A stretch of DNA of 64,000 bases from Geodermatophilus sp. DSM 44513 (GCF_032460525.1 NZ_CP135963.1:4464001-4528000); one strand, 5' to 3'. Positions 8,464-17,618 are shown, counted from the stretch's first letter. Translations and numbers: made by a program. Notes: generated by a model from the sequence alone, not told the origin.

Positions 8464-8527
8464 GCCGGGTGGTCGACCTCACCGGTCGGCCGGCAGGAAC
8501 GGCGTCCGGCCGGTGTTGTACCCAGTG

Positions 8528-9625
8528 ATGAGCGCACCAGCCTTGATCGAGGCCCCCACCCCCACCCGCCTGTGGACCCCCAAGCGGGTCCTCGTCACCC
8601 GGTCGGCGGCCGAGCGGCCGCACGGGCAGCGCGTCCTGGCCCGGCTCGAGGCCGCCGGCGTGTTCGACGTCGAGCTGCTGGCCGGCGACCGGCTGCCCAA
8701 CCTGCGCGGCGACGGCGACCGCGCGGCGTTCATGGCGGCCAAGGACACCCTCGCCCTCGTCGTCCCACCGGCCTCCAAGCGGGCGCTGCAGCCGATCGCG
8801 CCGTCCGCCGACTGGCGCCTGGACCTGGCCGAGGGCTGCCCCGCGCACTGCCAGTACTGCTACCTGGCGGGCTCGCTGTCCGGTCCGCCGATCACCCGGG
8901 TCTTCGCCGACCTCGACGAGGTGCTCGCCGGCCTGGACGGCTACGTCGGCCGCGGCTCGGTCACCTCGGGCACGGTGGCCCGCGGCGGCGAGGGGACGAC
9001 GTTCGAGGCCTCCTGCTACACCGACCCGCTGGCCATCGAGCACCTCACCGGCGGGCTGGCCCGGATGGTGGAGCACTTCGGCACGCACGAGTGGCCGGGG
9101 CCGGTGCAGCTGCGGGCCACGACCAAGTTCGACGACGTCACCGGTCTGCTCGGCCTGCCGCACGGCGGGCGCACCCGGCTGCGCTTCTCGGTCAACGCGG
9201 CGTCGGTCGACCGGCGCTTCGAGGGCGCGACGGCCAAGGTGCCCGGGCGGCTGCGGGCCCTGTCGGCGGTGGCCGCCGCCGGCTACCCGGTGGGGCTGAC
9301 CATCGCGCCGATCATGCCGGTCGAGGGCTGGCAGGAGGAGTACGGCGAGCTGCTGGACGCCGTCGCCGCGGTGCTGCCCGCCGACGCCGACCTCACCGTC
9401 GAGTGCATCACCCACCGGTTCACGCCGGGCAGCAAGGAGACGCTGCTGGACTGGTACCCGCGGACCAAGCTGGAGATGGACGAGGCGAGCCGGACCACCA
9501 AGCGGGGGAAGTTCGGGTCGGTCAAGCACGTCTACCCGAAGGACACGATGGGCGAGCTGCGCGGCTGGTTCGAGGCCGCCCTGGCCGACCGGCTGCCCCA
9601 GGCCCAGTTCCTGTACTGGACCTGA
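8528..9625 (+). CDS. spore photoproduct lyase-like radical SAM protein (365 aa)
   Basis: The radical SAM cluster is LAEGCPAHCQYCYLAGSL, with the CxxxCxxC spacing of spore photoproduct lyase. Further SplB-like stretches are TFEASCYTDPLAIEHLTGGL, RLRFSVNAASVDRRFEGAT, GYPVGLTIAPIMPVEGWQEEY and the C-terminal LDWYPRTKLEMDEASRT. The Bacillus enzyme repairs 5-thyminyl-5,6-dihydrothymine in spores. In a probably non-endospore-forming, UV-tolerant actinobacterium the role may be repair of the same lesion in dry DNA, which is inference. ATG 8528 was chosen; there is no clear Shine-Dalgarno sequence. A very strong hairpin follows the stop. Confidence 0.85.
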   Translation: MSAPALIEAPTPTRLWTPKRVLVTRSAAERPHGQRVLARLEAAGVFDVELLAGDRLPNLRGDGDRAAFMAAKDTLALVVPPASKRALQPIAPSADWRLDLAEGCPAHCQYCYLAGSLSGPPITRVFADLDEVLAGLDGYVGRGSVTSGTVARGGEGTTFEASCYTDPLAIEHLTGGLARMVEHFGTHEWPGPVQLRATTKFDDVTGLLGLPHGGRTRLRFSVNAASVDRRFEGATAKVPGRLRALSAVAAAGYPVGLTIAPIMPVEGWQEEYGELLDAVAAVLPADADLTVECITHRFTPGSKETLLDWYPRTKLEMDEASRTTKRGKFGSVKHVYPKDTMGELRGWFEAALADRLPQAQFLYWT

Positions 9626-9668
9626 GCGGAGTCGCTCGAGTGCGTCTTCCGCACTCGAGCGACTCCGC
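9626..9668. terminator. perfect 19-bp hairpin between convergent genes
   Basis: Arms at 9626-9644 and 9650-9668 are exact reverse complements around the loop TCTTC. The hairpin starts one base after the radical SAM stop codon and ends five bases before the stop of fdhA, so it can terminate both. Confidence 0.93.
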
Positions 9669-9673
9669 ACCCG

Positions 9674-10894
9674 TCATGCGGCCGGGACCAGGCCGTTGGG
9701 GTTGAGGATGTACTTCTTCGCCGCGCCCTGGTCGAACTCCTGGTAGCCGCGCGGGGCGTCCTCCAGCGGGATCACCTCGGCGTTCACCGCCTTCGCGATC
9801 TGCACCTTGTCGTGCAGGATCGCCATCATCAGCTGGCGGTTGTAGCGCATCACCGGGCACTGGCCGGTGGTGAACGCGTGCGACTTCGCCCAGCCCAGCC
9901 CGAGGCGGATGGACAGCGAGCCGACCTTGGCCGCGTCGTCGGCCGCTCCCGGGTCACCGGTCACGTACAGGCCCGGGATGCCGAGGGAGCCACCGGCCCG
10001 GGTGATGCCCATCAGCGAGTTGAGCACCGTGGCCGGCTGCTCGCGCTCGGCGTCCTTGCCGTGCCCGCGGGCCTCGAAGCCGACGGCGTCGACACCGCAG
10101 TCCACCTCCGGCTCGCCCAGGATCTCCGCGATCTGGTCCTTGGGGTCGCCCTGGGAGACGTCGACGGTCTCGCAGCCGAAGCTGCGGGCCTGGGCCAGCC
10201 GGTCGGGCACCAGGTCGGCGACGATGACCACCGCGGCGCCGAGCAGCTGCGCTGAGGCGGCCGCGGCGAGCCCGACCGGGCCGGCGCCGGCGACGTAGAC
10301 CGTCGACCCGGGGCCCACCCCGGCCGTGACGCAGCCGTGGAAGCCGGTCGGGAAGATGTCCGACAGCATGGTGAGGTCGCGGATCTTGGCCAGCGCCTGG
10401 TCGCGGTCGGGGAACTTCAGGCAGTTGAAGTCCGCGTAGGGGACCATCACGTACTCGGCCTGCCCGCCGGTCCAGCCGCCCATGTCGACGTAGCCGTAGG
10501 CGGAGCCCGGGCGGTCGGGGTTGACCGTCAGGCAGATGCCGGTCTTGCCCTCCTTGCAGTTGCGGCAGCGGCCGCAGGCGATGTTGAACGGCACGCTGAC
10601 GATGTCGCCGACCTCGAGGAACTCGACGTCCGGACCCTTCTCGGCCACCTCACCGGTGATCTCGTGGCCGAGGACCAGACCCTCTGGCGCGGTCGTCCGC
10701 CCGCGCACCATGTGCTGGTCGCTGCCGCAGATGTTGGTGCTGACCGTCCGCAGGATGACCCCGTGCGGGGTCTTGCGGCCGACGTTGGACGGGTGCACCC
10801 CCGGCCCGTCCTGCAGCTCCAGCTTCGGGTAGTCCAGCTCGGCCACCTCGACCTTGCCCGGCCCCATGTACTTGACCGCCTTGTTGCCTGCCAC
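9674..10894 (-). CDS. fdhA: glutathione-independent formaldehyde dehydrogenase (406 aa)
   Basis: Zinc- and NAD-dependent oxidation of formaldehyde without added glutathione, as in Pseudomonas putida FdhA (about 399 aa). The N-terminus AVKYMGPGKVEVAELDYPKLE, catalytic-zinc motifs STNICGSDQHMVRGRT and LGHEITGEV, structural-zinc cluster CGRCRNCKEGKTGIC, and nucleotide-binding VYVAGAGPVGLAAAASAQLLGAAVVIVAD are all clear. The C-terminal SLSIRLGLGWAKSHAFTTGQCPVMRYNRQLM is characteristic of this subfamily rather than other zinc alcohol dehydrogenases. GTG 10894 has GAGAGGAG five bases upstream. A 24-bp perfect palindrome lies in its leader. The gene stands alone as a detoxification unit. Confidence 0.92.
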   Translation of the reverse strand: MAGNKAVKYMGPGKVEVAELDYPKLELQDGPGVHPSNVGRKTPHGVILRTVSTNICGSDQHMVRGRTTAPEGLVLGHEITGEVAEKGPDVEFLEVGDIVSVPFNIACGRCRNCKEGKTGICLTVNPDRPGSAYGYVDMGGWTGGQAEYVMVPYADFNCLKFPDRDQALAKIRDLTMLSDIFPTGFHGCVTAGVGPGSTVYVAGAGPVGLAAAASAQLLGAAVVIVADLVPDRLAQARSFGCETVDVSQGDPKDQIAEILGEPEVDCGVDAVGFEARGHGKDAEREQPATVLNSLMGITRAGGSLGIPGLYVTGDPGAADDAAKVGSLSIRLGLGWAKSHAFTTGQCPVMRYNRQLMMAILHDKVQIAKAVNAEVIPLEDAPRGYQEFDQGAAKKYILNPNGLVPAA

Positions 10895-10912
10895 GGACGC
10901 TCCTCTCTCGGC

Positions 10913-10936
10913 GGCCGGCACACCGGTGTGCCGGCC
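10913..10936 (-). promoter_or_regulatory. 24-bp perfect palindrome in the fdhA leader
   Basis: GGCCGGCACACC is followed directly by its reverse complement, 19-42 bases before the fdhA start codon and just outside the ribosome binding site. It could be an operator for a dimeric repressor or a hairpin in the leader; the sequence does not decide. Confidence 0.5.
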
Positions 10937-11103
10937 GTGCAGGTGCCCCACCCACGGCCCCGGCCGGTCCGCGCGGGCGCGGGTGCGCGCCGGGACGGGA
11001 CCTGCAGGAGCTGGGAGGCGACAGGCACAGAGTGTGGTGTGCACCACCCGGTCGGGTACCGGGGATCGACCCGGCCCGGCCACGTCCACGGCCTGTGCAC
11101 ACG

Positions 11104-11109
11104 TAGCGT
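11104..11109 (+). promoter_or_regulatory. -10 hexamer TAGCGT of yaaA
   Basis: TAGCGT stands eight bases before GTG 11118 with no Shine-Dalgarno sequence, consistent with a leaderless message. Confidence 0.4.
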
Positions 11110-11117
11110 GGCCTCCC

Positions 11118-11867
11118 GTGCTCGTTCTGCTCCCACCGTCGGAGACCAAGGCCTCGGGCGGGGACGGCGCCCCGCTGGACCTCGCCGGGCTGTCCTGGCC
11201 GGAGCTGACCGGTGTGCGCGCCCGGCTGGTGGCCGCGCTGGTCGGGCTCTCCGGGGACCGCCCGGCGGCGCGGGCGGCGCTGGGTCTGTCGGAGGCGCAG
11301 GACGGCGAGGTCGCCCGCAACGCCGCGCTGTGCGACGCGCCGACGGTGCCCGCGCTGGAGCGCTACACCGGCGTCCTGCACGCCGCGCTGGACGTGCGCT
11401 CCCTGACCCGGGCCCAGCGCGCGCGGGCCGACCGGCGGCTGGCGGTCGGCTCGGCGTTGTTCGGCCTCGTCCGCGGCACCGACCGCATCCCGGCCTACCG
11501 GCTGTCGGCCGGGTCGGTGCTGCCCGGCCTGCCGCCGCTGCGCGCCGTGTGGCGTCCGGTCCTCGGCCCGGTGCTGGCCGCCGTCGACGAGCTGGTGGTC
11601 GACCTGCGCAGCGGCGCCTACGCCGCCCTGGCCCCGGCTCCCGGCGCGGTGACCCTCGACGTCCGCAGCGAGCGCGCGGACGGCACGCGGACCGTGGTGA
11701 GCCACGCGAACAAGGCGCACAAGGGCCGCGTCGCCCGCCTGCTGGCCACCACGACCGGCGAGCCCGACGACGTCGTCCGGCTGCGGGCGCTGCTGCGGCG
11801 GGCGGGGCTGCGGGTCGACCACGCCGGCGGCAGCGCGCTCACCCTCGTCGTGCCCGGGCACGGCTGA
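11118..11867 (+). CDS. yaaA: YaaA-family peroxide stress protein (249 aa)
   Basis: The family opener is VLLPPSETK, and the family's conserved core appears as ALFGLVRGTDRIPAYRLSAGSVLPGLPPLRAVW, VVDLRSGAYAALAP and SHANKAHKGRVARLL. In E. coli YaaA binds DNA and lowers free iron during peroxide stress; transfer of that role here rests on family membership. Length is normal for actinobacterial members. GTG 11118 places the start directly on the conserved motif. Read divergently from fdhA, it shares a 223-bp region with it. Confidence 0.85.
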   Translation: MLVLLPPSETKASGGDGAPLDLAGLSWPELTGVRARLVAALVGLSGDRPAARAALGLSEAQDGEVARNAALCDAPTVPALERYTGVLHAALDVRSLTRAQRARADRRLAVGSALFGLVRGTDRIPAYRLSAGSVLPGLPPLRAVWRPVLGPVLAAVDELVVDLRSGAYAALAPAPGAVTLDVRSERADGTRTVVSHANKAHKGRVARLLATTTGEPDDVVRLRALLRRAGLRVDHAGGSALTLVVPGHG

Positions 11868-12035
11868 CCGGCGCAGCGTCGGCGCCCGCCGGCCACCGGA
11901 GTGATCTGCGTCCGGACGGTTGCACCCGATCGAGTTGCCGTGGCATAACGTCGGGAACGCGTGAGCCCGAAGAGCGTGGCTGCCGCGGCCCCTGGGTGCG
12001 CACCCCGACCGCGCGCCGACGACGGAGAGGTACCG

Positions 12036-14639
12036 GTGGAGGGTTCCCCGCGGCAGCTCGAGGGCGCGCACCCGTCGGAGGTCGACCGGGCGGCGCAGGC
12101 CCTGCGCAGCGACGTCCCCCGCCTGCGCGCGGCCCGCCGGCTCCGCACCGCACCGGGTGGCTCCCCGGCGGTCGACCGGCTGGCCGAGCTGGCCGCCCGG
12201 CTGCTGGGCGCGCAGGCCGCCCAGGTCTCCCTGCTCGACGACGTGCAGTCCGTCGCCGCGGTCGCCGGGCTCCCGCCGGGGAGGACGGGCCGCGAGACCG
12301 AGCTCCCCCAGGCGATGTGCACGCTGACCGCCGGTGGTGGCGACGTCCTGGCGATCGGGGACGCCCGCAGCGACGAGCGGGTCAGCCACCTGCCTCCGGT
12401 GGTGGCCGGACAGGTCACGGCCTACCTCGGCGTCCCGCTGACCGACGGCGAGCGGCACGTCGTCGGCACGCTGTGCGTCCACGACCCGCTCCCCCGTGAG
12501 TGGTCCGGGACCGACGTGGCGACGCTGCGCCAGCTGGCCGCCTCGGTGGTCACCGAGCTGGAGTACCTCGCGCTGACCGGGGAGTACGAGCGCCAGCACC
12601 TGCGCTGGCGGCTGGCGATGGACGCCGGCGGGGTGGGCACCTTCGACTGGGACCTGCGCACCGGCGAGCTGGTGTGGGACGACCCGATGCTGGCGATCTT
12701 CGGCTACACCGCCGAGGAGTTCGACGGCACCATCACCGCCTTCAACCGGCGGCTGCACCCCGACGACCTGCCCCGGGTCGGCGAGGCGGTGCGCACCTGC
12801 ATCGAGACCTGCAGCGACTTCGAGGCCGAGTACCGGGTGGTGCGCCCCGCCGGCGACACCCGCTGGGTGCAGGCCCGCGGCCGGGCGCTGGCCGGCCCGG
12901 ACGGGACCGCCGTCCGCATGGTGGGCGCGGCGTACGACACCACCGAGGACCGCACCGGGCAGGTCCGCGTCAGCCGCGTGCTGGAGGCCATGCCGGCCGG
13001 CTTCTACTCGCTGGACCACGAGTGGCGCTTCACGCACGTGAACGCCGAGGCCGAGCGGCTGCTCGGGCGCAACCGCGACGAGCTGCTCGGCCAGGTGATC
13101 TGGACGGCGTTCCCCGCCACGGTGGGCAGCGTCTTCGAGGACAGCTACCGCGGTGCCGTGCGGACGGCGCAGCCGGTCACCTTCGACGCGCACTACCCGG
13201 CACCGCTGGACGGCTGGTACGAGCTGCGCGCCTGGCCCAGCCCCGAGGGCCTGTCGGTCTACTTCCTGGAGGTCACCGACCGGAAGCTGGCCCGCGACCG
13301 CGCCGAGCGCTCCGCGACGCGGCTGGCGCTGCTCGCGCAGGTCAGCGCCGAGCTGGCCGGCACCCTGGACGCGCAGGCCGCCACCAGCCGCCTCCCCCGG
13401 CTGCTCGTGCCCGCCCTGGCCCAGTGGGGCATCGTGACCGTGGTCGAAGGCGACGGGCGCCCGCGCGACGTCGGCTGGTGGCACGCCGACCCGTCGTCCC
13501 GCGCGCTGGTCGAGCGCTACGCCGCCGTGCGGCTGGACGCCATGCCCGCCACCTCGCCGGTGGCCCGGTCGCTGCTGACCGGGGAGGCGGTGCGCGCCGA
13601 CGCCGACGAGGTGGTCGTCCTGCTGCCCGACGGCGAGGCGAGGAGCCTGCTCACCGCCCTGGCACCGGGTTCGGCGATGTGCCTGCCGCTGCGCGGGCGC
13701 GGCCGCACGCTGGGCGTGCTCACCCTCTACTCACCCCCCGGCGAGCCGCTGTCCCGGGAGGACCAGGCCACCGCCCAGGACGTCGCCGACCGCGCCGGCC
13801 TGGCCCTGGACAACACCCGGCTGTACGCCCAGCAGCAGCAGCTCGCGGAGGGGCTGCAGCGCAGCCTGCTCACCGAGCCACCGGAGCCCGACCACGCCGA
13901 GATCGCCGTCCGCTACCTGCCCGCCGTCGAGGCGGCCCGCGTCGGCGGCGACTGGTACGACGCGTTCCTGCAGCCCAACGGGGCGACGATGCTGGTCATC
14001 GGGGACGTCGTCGGCCACGACACCGAGGCCGCCGCGGCCATGGGCCAGCTGCGCGGGCTGCTGCGCGGCATCGCCACCTACAGCGACGCCTCACCGGTCG
14101 AGGTGCTGCGCGGGCTGGACGCGTCGATGGCGGTGCTGCAGACGCACGTGCTGGCGACGGCGGCGGTGGCCCGCTTCGAGCAGTCCGACGACGAGCGGCG
14201 CCGCGGCGTCACCCGGATGCGCTGGGCCAACGCCGGGCACCTGCCCCCCCTGGTGATCAACCCCGACGGCAGCGTGGCCGAGCTGGCGGCCTGGCGGGGT
14301 GACCTGCTGCTGGGTGTGGACCACGAGGTGCAGCGTCAGGAGTCGGTGGTGACCCTCGACCGGGGCGCCACGGTGCTGCTGTACACCGACGGCCTCGTCG
14401 AGCGCCGCGACGCCGACCTGGACGCCGGGCTGGTGCGGCTGCGCGAGACACTCGTCGAGCTCGCCCACCTGCCGCTGCAGCAGCTGCTGGACGAGGTGCT
14501 CGAGCGACTGGTCGACGGCCGGCCCGAGGACGACGTCGCGCTGGTCGCCGTCCGGCTGCACCGCCAGGACCGGCCGCGGCCGGTCGAGGCGGGACCCAAC
14601 GTCGTGCCGCACGTCGTCCCCCAGCACCCGGCGGACTGA
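12036..14639 (+). CDS. GAF-PAS-PAS-GAF-SpoIIE protein phosphatase (867 aa)
   Basis: Domain order: GAF at about 35-160 (QAAQVSLLDDVQSVAAVAG to TAYLGVPLTDGERHVVGTLCV), PAS at about 180-295 (GTFDWDLRTGELVWDDPMLAIFGYTAEEF), PAS at about 300-410 (MPAGFYSLDHEWRFTHVNAEAERLLGRN), a second GAF-like sensor at about 420-590, and a PP2C-like SpoIIE phosphatase at about 600-845 (GGDWYDAFLQPNGATMLVIGDVVGHDTEAAAAM, LLYTDGLVERR, RPEDDVALVAVR with metal-binding Asp residues). Such proteins dephosphorylate anti-anti-sigma factors in response to redox, light or small-molecule signals. GTG 12036 is preferred because GGAGAGG lies seven bases upstream; an in-frame GTG at 11961 is the alternative. No membrane segment. 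Confidence 0.9.
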   Translation: MEGSPRQLEGAHPSEVDRAAQALRSDVPRLRAARRLRTAPGGSPAVDRLAELAARLLGAQAAQVSLLDDVQSVAAVAGLPPGRTGRETELPQAMCTLTAGGGDVLAIGDARSDERVSHLPPVVAGQVTAYLGVPLTDGERHVVGTLCVHDPLPREWSGTDVATLRQLAASVVTELEYLALTGEYERQHLRWRLAMDAGGVGTFDWDLRTGELVWDDPMLAIFGYTAEEFDGTITAFNRRLHPDDLPRVGEAVRTCIETCSDFEAEYRVVRPAGDTRWVQARGRALAGPDGTAVRMVGAAYDTTEDRTGQVRVSRVLEAMPAGFYSLDHEWRFTHVNAEAERLLGRNRDELLGQVIWTAFPATVGSVFEDSYRGAVRTAQPVTFDAHYPAPLDGWYELRAWPSPEGLSVYFLEVTDRKLARDRAERSATRLALLAQVSAELAGTLDAQAATSRLPRLLVPALAQWGIVTVVEGDGRPRDVGWWHADPSSRALVERYAAVRLDAMPATSPVARSLLTGEAVRADADEVVVLLPDGEARSLLTALAPGSAMCLPLRGRGRTLGVLTLYSPPGEPLSREDQATAQDVADRAGLALDNTRLYAQQQQLAEGLQRSLLTEPPEPDHAEIAVRYLPAVEAARVGGDWYDAFLQPNGATMLVIGDVVGHDTEAAAAMGQLRGLLRGIATYSDASPVEVLRGLDASMAVLQTHVLATAAVARFEQSDDERRRGVTRMRWANAGHLPPLVINPDGSVAELAAWRGDLLLGVDHEVQRQESVVTLDRGATVLLYTDGLVERRDADLDAGLVRLRETLVELAHLPLQQLLDEVLERLVDGRPEDDVALVAVRLHRQDRPRPVEAGPNVVPHVVPQHPAD

Positions 14640-14641
14640 CC

Positions 14642-14666
14642 GGAGGGGCGGCCCCGCCGCCCCTCC
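14642..14666. terminator. 10-bp GC hairpin followed by TTCT
   Basis: GGAGGGGCGG at 14642-14651 pairs with CCGCCCCTCC at 14657-14666, directly after the phosphatase stop codon, in the gap to the convergent ANTAR gene. Confidence 0.85.
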
Positions 14667-14721
14667 TTCTAGAGCAGCGGGACCTGACCGCCGGAGCCCC
14701 CCGGGAGACCTCGGCGGCTGC

Positions 14722-15516
14722 TCAGGAGTCTCCCGGCGCCCGGGGGGTCGGGCGACCGGACGGGGGTCGCGGGCGCCGGCCGCCGGCACCCGGCAGGGTG
14801 ACGGGGAGCTCCCCGGTGTGCACGAGCTGGTCGGCGATGTCGCGCACCTTGCGGTTGGCGCCCATCGACGCCCGGGTGAGCAACTGGAACGCCTGGTCGG
14901 CGGTGAGCCGGTACCGCTCCATGAGGATGCCCTTGGCCTGGTCGATCACGCCCCGGGACTCCAGCGCGGCCTGCAGGTTGTCCGCCTCGCTGCGGGCCCG
15001 CCGGTAGGCGTACAGGTTGCCGGCCGCGATGGCGGCGTAGGAGCCGAAGCCCGCGCCCGCCGCCCGGGCGGCGTCGTCGAAGGCCTCCGCCCGGCGGGCG
15101 TAGACGTTCAGCGCACCGGTCACGTCCTCGTCGACCCGGAGGGGCACCGACAGGGAGCTGAGGCTGCCCCGGTCCACCGCACGGCGCGCGTAGTCCGGCC
15201 ACCGGGCGTCGGTGCGGGTGTCGGCGATCTCGGTGACCTCGCCGCTGCGGGCGGCGTGCAGGCACGGCCCCTCGTCCTGCTCGTACTGGGTCTCGTCCAG
15301 CTCCAGGGCCAGTGGGCCGGTGTGCACCACCGTCGTCGGGCGGCCCCGGTCGAGCAGCGTCACGGAGGTCTCGGGCGCACCGGGGAGCACCGAGCCCGCC
15401 AGCCGCGCGACGGTCTGCAGCAGCTCCTCCATGGACAGCTGTCGCAGCGAGAGCCGGCCCAGCGTCTCCAGTGCCTCGACGGCGGTCGCAGGCTGCGAGG
15501 AGGGGTCGACGGCCAC
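14722..15516 (-). CDS. GAF and ANTAR domain RNA-binding regulator (264 aa)
   Basis: A GAF sensor at about residues 10-170 (SVTLLDRGRPTTVVHTGPLALELDETQYEQDEGPCLHAARSG, SLSSLSVPLRVDEDVTGALNVYARRAEAF) is joined to a C-terminal ANTAR domain (ALESRGVIDQAKGILMERYRLTADQAFQLLTRASMGANRKVRDIADQLV). ANTAR domains bind paired RNA hairpins and prevent termination. GTG 15516 with GGAAGG six bases upstream is taken as start; ATG 15534 in the same frame is the alternative. It converges on the SpoIIE phosphatase, which also uses GAF sensing. The hairpin targets are unknown. Confidence 0.88.
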   Translation of the reverse strand: MAVDPSSQPATAVEALETLGRLSLRQLSMEELLQTVARLAGSVLPGAPETSVTLLDRGRPTTVVHTGPLALELDETQYEQDEGPCLHAARSGEVTEIADTRTDARWPDYARRAVDRGSLSSLSVPLRVDEDVTGALNVYARRAEAFDDAARAAGAGFGSYAAIAAGNLYAYRRARSEADNLQAALESRGVIDQAKGILMERYRLTADQAFQLLTRASMGANRKVRDIADQLVHTGELPVTLPGAGGRRPRPPSGRPTPRAPGDS

Positions 15517-15694
15517 GGGACGCCTTCCGTCCATGCACCGGGGCGGGTCACCTCGGCCGCGGGAGCCGAGCTGGCGTCCCGCCTGACCACGCACGCCGGT
15601 TGTTCGACGTGTACCGCCGCGCCGGGCTGACCGGCGCTGGAGTGACACTACCCGGATCGCCCGGCCGGCAGGTCCTCGGCGTTCCCGGCAGGTC

Positions 15695-16177
15695 AGGGAC
15701 GGGTCCAGCGCGGCGGGGGGACGGCTCTAGGTGGCGGTGTCGGGTCGAGGAGTGGGGGCCGGAGGCCCCCGCGACGAGGCCCGGGACGGGCTCAGCGCGG
15801 TGGGGGGACGGCTCCTGGTGGCGGTGTCGGGTCGAGGAGTGGGGGCCGGAGGCCTCCGCGACGAGGCCCGGGACGGGCTCAGCGCGGCAGGGGGACGGCT
15901 CCTGGTGGCGGTGTCGGGTCGAGGAGTGGGGGCCGGAGGCCTCCGCGACGAGGCCCGGGAGGGGCTCAGCGCGGCAGGGGGACGGCTCCTGGTGGCGGTG
16001 TCGGGTCGAGGAGTGGGGGCCGGAGGCCTCCGCGACGAGGCCCGGGAGGGGCTCAGCGCGGCAGGGGGACGGCTCCTGGTGGCGGTGTCGGGTCGAGGAG
16101 TGGGGGCCGGAGGCCTCCGCGACGAGGCCCGGGAGGGGCTCAGCGCGGCGGGGGGACGGCTCCTGGTGGCGGTGTCG
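15695..16177. repeat. tandem array of an 87-bp unit, about 5.5 copies
   Basis: The marker GGACGGCTC recurs at 15719, 15806, 15893, 15980, 16067 and 16154, exactly 87 bp apart. Units differ at a few bases (CGGGAC/CGGGAG, CGGTGG/CGGCAG, GGCCCCC/GGCCTCC), the first being most divergent. Each inner unit holds the 12-bp palindrome CGGAGGCCTCCG. As 87 is a multiple of three, frames stay open through the array on both strands; a plus-strand frame from 15731 encodes a 29-residue repeat and stops at 16204, overlapping the amidase start. With 15517-15694, which holds nothing else I recognise, this fills the gene-free stretch before the amidase. Confidence 0.95.
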
Positions 16178-16200
16178 TCCGGTAGGACGACGATGTCGTC

Positions 16201-17616
16201 GTGACCACCACCGACGAGCTGTGCCTGCTCCCCGCCACCGAGCTGTCGGCGCTGATCCGCGCCCGGCAGCTGTCCGCCCGGGAGCTGACCGACGCCTGCC
16301 TGGAGCGCATCGACTCACTCGACGGCCGGGTCAACGCGGTGGTGACGCTGGACGCCGACGGCGCGCGGGCGGCGGCCGACGCCGCGGACGCCCGGTTGGC
16401 CGCGGGCGAGGAGGTCGGTCCGCTGCACGGGCTGCCGGTGGCGCACAAGGACACCCACGCCACCGGGGGGATGCGCACGACCTGGGGCTCCCCACTGGCG
16501 GACACCGTGCCGGCCGACGACGAGCTGGTGGTCGCCCGGCTGCGCGCGGCCGGGACGGTGCGGGTCGGCAAGACCAACGTGCCGGAGTTCGCGGCCGGCT
16601 CGCACACCTTCAACACGCTGTTCGGCGCGACGCACAACCCGTACCGGCACGGGTCCTCCGCCGGGGGCTCCAGCGGCGGCGCGGCCGCGGCGCTGGCGGC
16701 GGGGTTCGTGCCGGTGGCCGAGGGCAGCGACTTCGGCGGCTCGCTGCGCAACCCGGCGGCGTTCTGCAACGTCGTCGGGCTGCGACCGACGCCGGGCCGG
16801 GTGCCCACCTGGCCGGCGTCGATGGGCTGGTCGCAGATGTCGGTGCAGGGCCCGATGGGCCGCACCGTGGCCGACGTGGCGCTGGTGCTGTCGGCGCTGG
16901 CCGGGCCGGACCGGCGGGTGCCGATCTCGCTGCAGGACCCGGGCGCCCCGTTCGCCGCGCCGCTGCCCGAACGGCTCGACGGCGTTCGGGTGGCCTGGGC
17001 GCCGGACCTGGGCGGCCGGGTGCGGGTGGACCCGGCGATCACGGCGGCGCTGTCGGCGGGCGTGGCGGTGTTCGAGGAGCTCGGCGCCACCGTGGAGGTC
17101 GACTGCCCCGACCTGTCCGACGCCGACGACGTGTTCGGCACGCTGCGGGCCTGGCAGTTCGACGCCACGTTCAGCGACCTGGCCCGGCAGCACCCGGACG
17201 GGCTCAAGGAGTCGATCCGCTGGAACGCCGCGCTGGGCGCCGAGCTCACGGGCGCCGACGTGGCCCGCGCGGAGATCGCGCACACCGCTCTCCACCAGCG
17301 GGTCGTCGGCTTCTTCGACCGCTACGACGTGCTGCTCGCGCCGACGACGCAGGTGCTGCCGTTCCCGGTGGAACTGGAGTACCCGGCCGAGATCGACGGC
17401 CGGCCGCTCGAGGACTACCTCGAGTGGATGCGGTCCTGCACGCTGATCACGCCGACCGGCTGCCCGGCGCTGTCGGTGCCCGGGGGCTTCACGCCGGACG
17501 GCCTGCCGGTCGGGCTGCAGGTGGTCGCCGCGCCGCGGGCCGACCGGCGGGTGCTGGAGGTCGGGTACGCCTTCGAGCAGGCCACCCGCTTCGGCGAGCG
17601 CCGTCCGCCTCTCTGA
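16201..17616 (+). CDS. amidase-signature family amidase (471 aa)
   Basis: Hydrolyses a carboxamide to acid and ammonia. The Ser-cisSer-Lys triad is visible: Lys in LPVAHKDTHAT, the cis-Ser in HGSSAGGSSGGAAAAL, and the nucleophile Ser in AEGSDFGGSLRNPAAFCNVVGLRPT. Length and the C-terminal CTLITPTGCPALSVPGGFTPDGLPVGLQVVA are typical of stand-alone amidases rather than GatA, and no gatB or gatC is adjacent. Substrate unknown. GTG 16201 is used; its leader is the end of the 87-bp array, which is unusual for an expressed gene. Confidence 0.92.
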   Translation: MTTTDELCLLPATELSALIRARQLSARELTDACLERIDSLDGRVNAVVTLDADGARAAADAADARLAAGEEVGPLHGLPVAHKDTHATGGMRTTWGSPLADTVPADDELVVARLRAAGTVRVGKTNVPEFAAGSHTFNTLFGATHNPYRHGSSAGGSSGGAAAALAAGFVPVAEGSDFGGSLRNPAAFCNVVGLRPTPGRVPTWPASMGWSQMSVQGPMGRTVADVALVLSALAGPDRRVPISLQDPGAPFAAPLPERLDGVRVAWAPDLGGRVRVDPAITAALSAGVAVFEELGATVEVDCPDLSDADDVFGTLRAWQFDATFSDLARQHPDGLKESIRWNAALGAELTGADVARAEIAHTALHQRVVGFFDRYDVLLAPTTQVLPFPVELEYPAEIDGRPLEDYLEWMRSCTLITPTGCPALSVPGGFTPDGLPVGLQVVAAPRADRRVLEVGYAFEQATRFGERRPPL

Positions 17617-17618
17617 CG

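Noticed and set aside
10650..13484. 944-residue minus-strand frame opposite yaaA and the GAF-SpoIIE gene
   Set aside because: Low-complexity His/Gln/Arg/Gly composition typical of antisense frames in GC-rich DNA; the plus strand has recognisable domains throughout.
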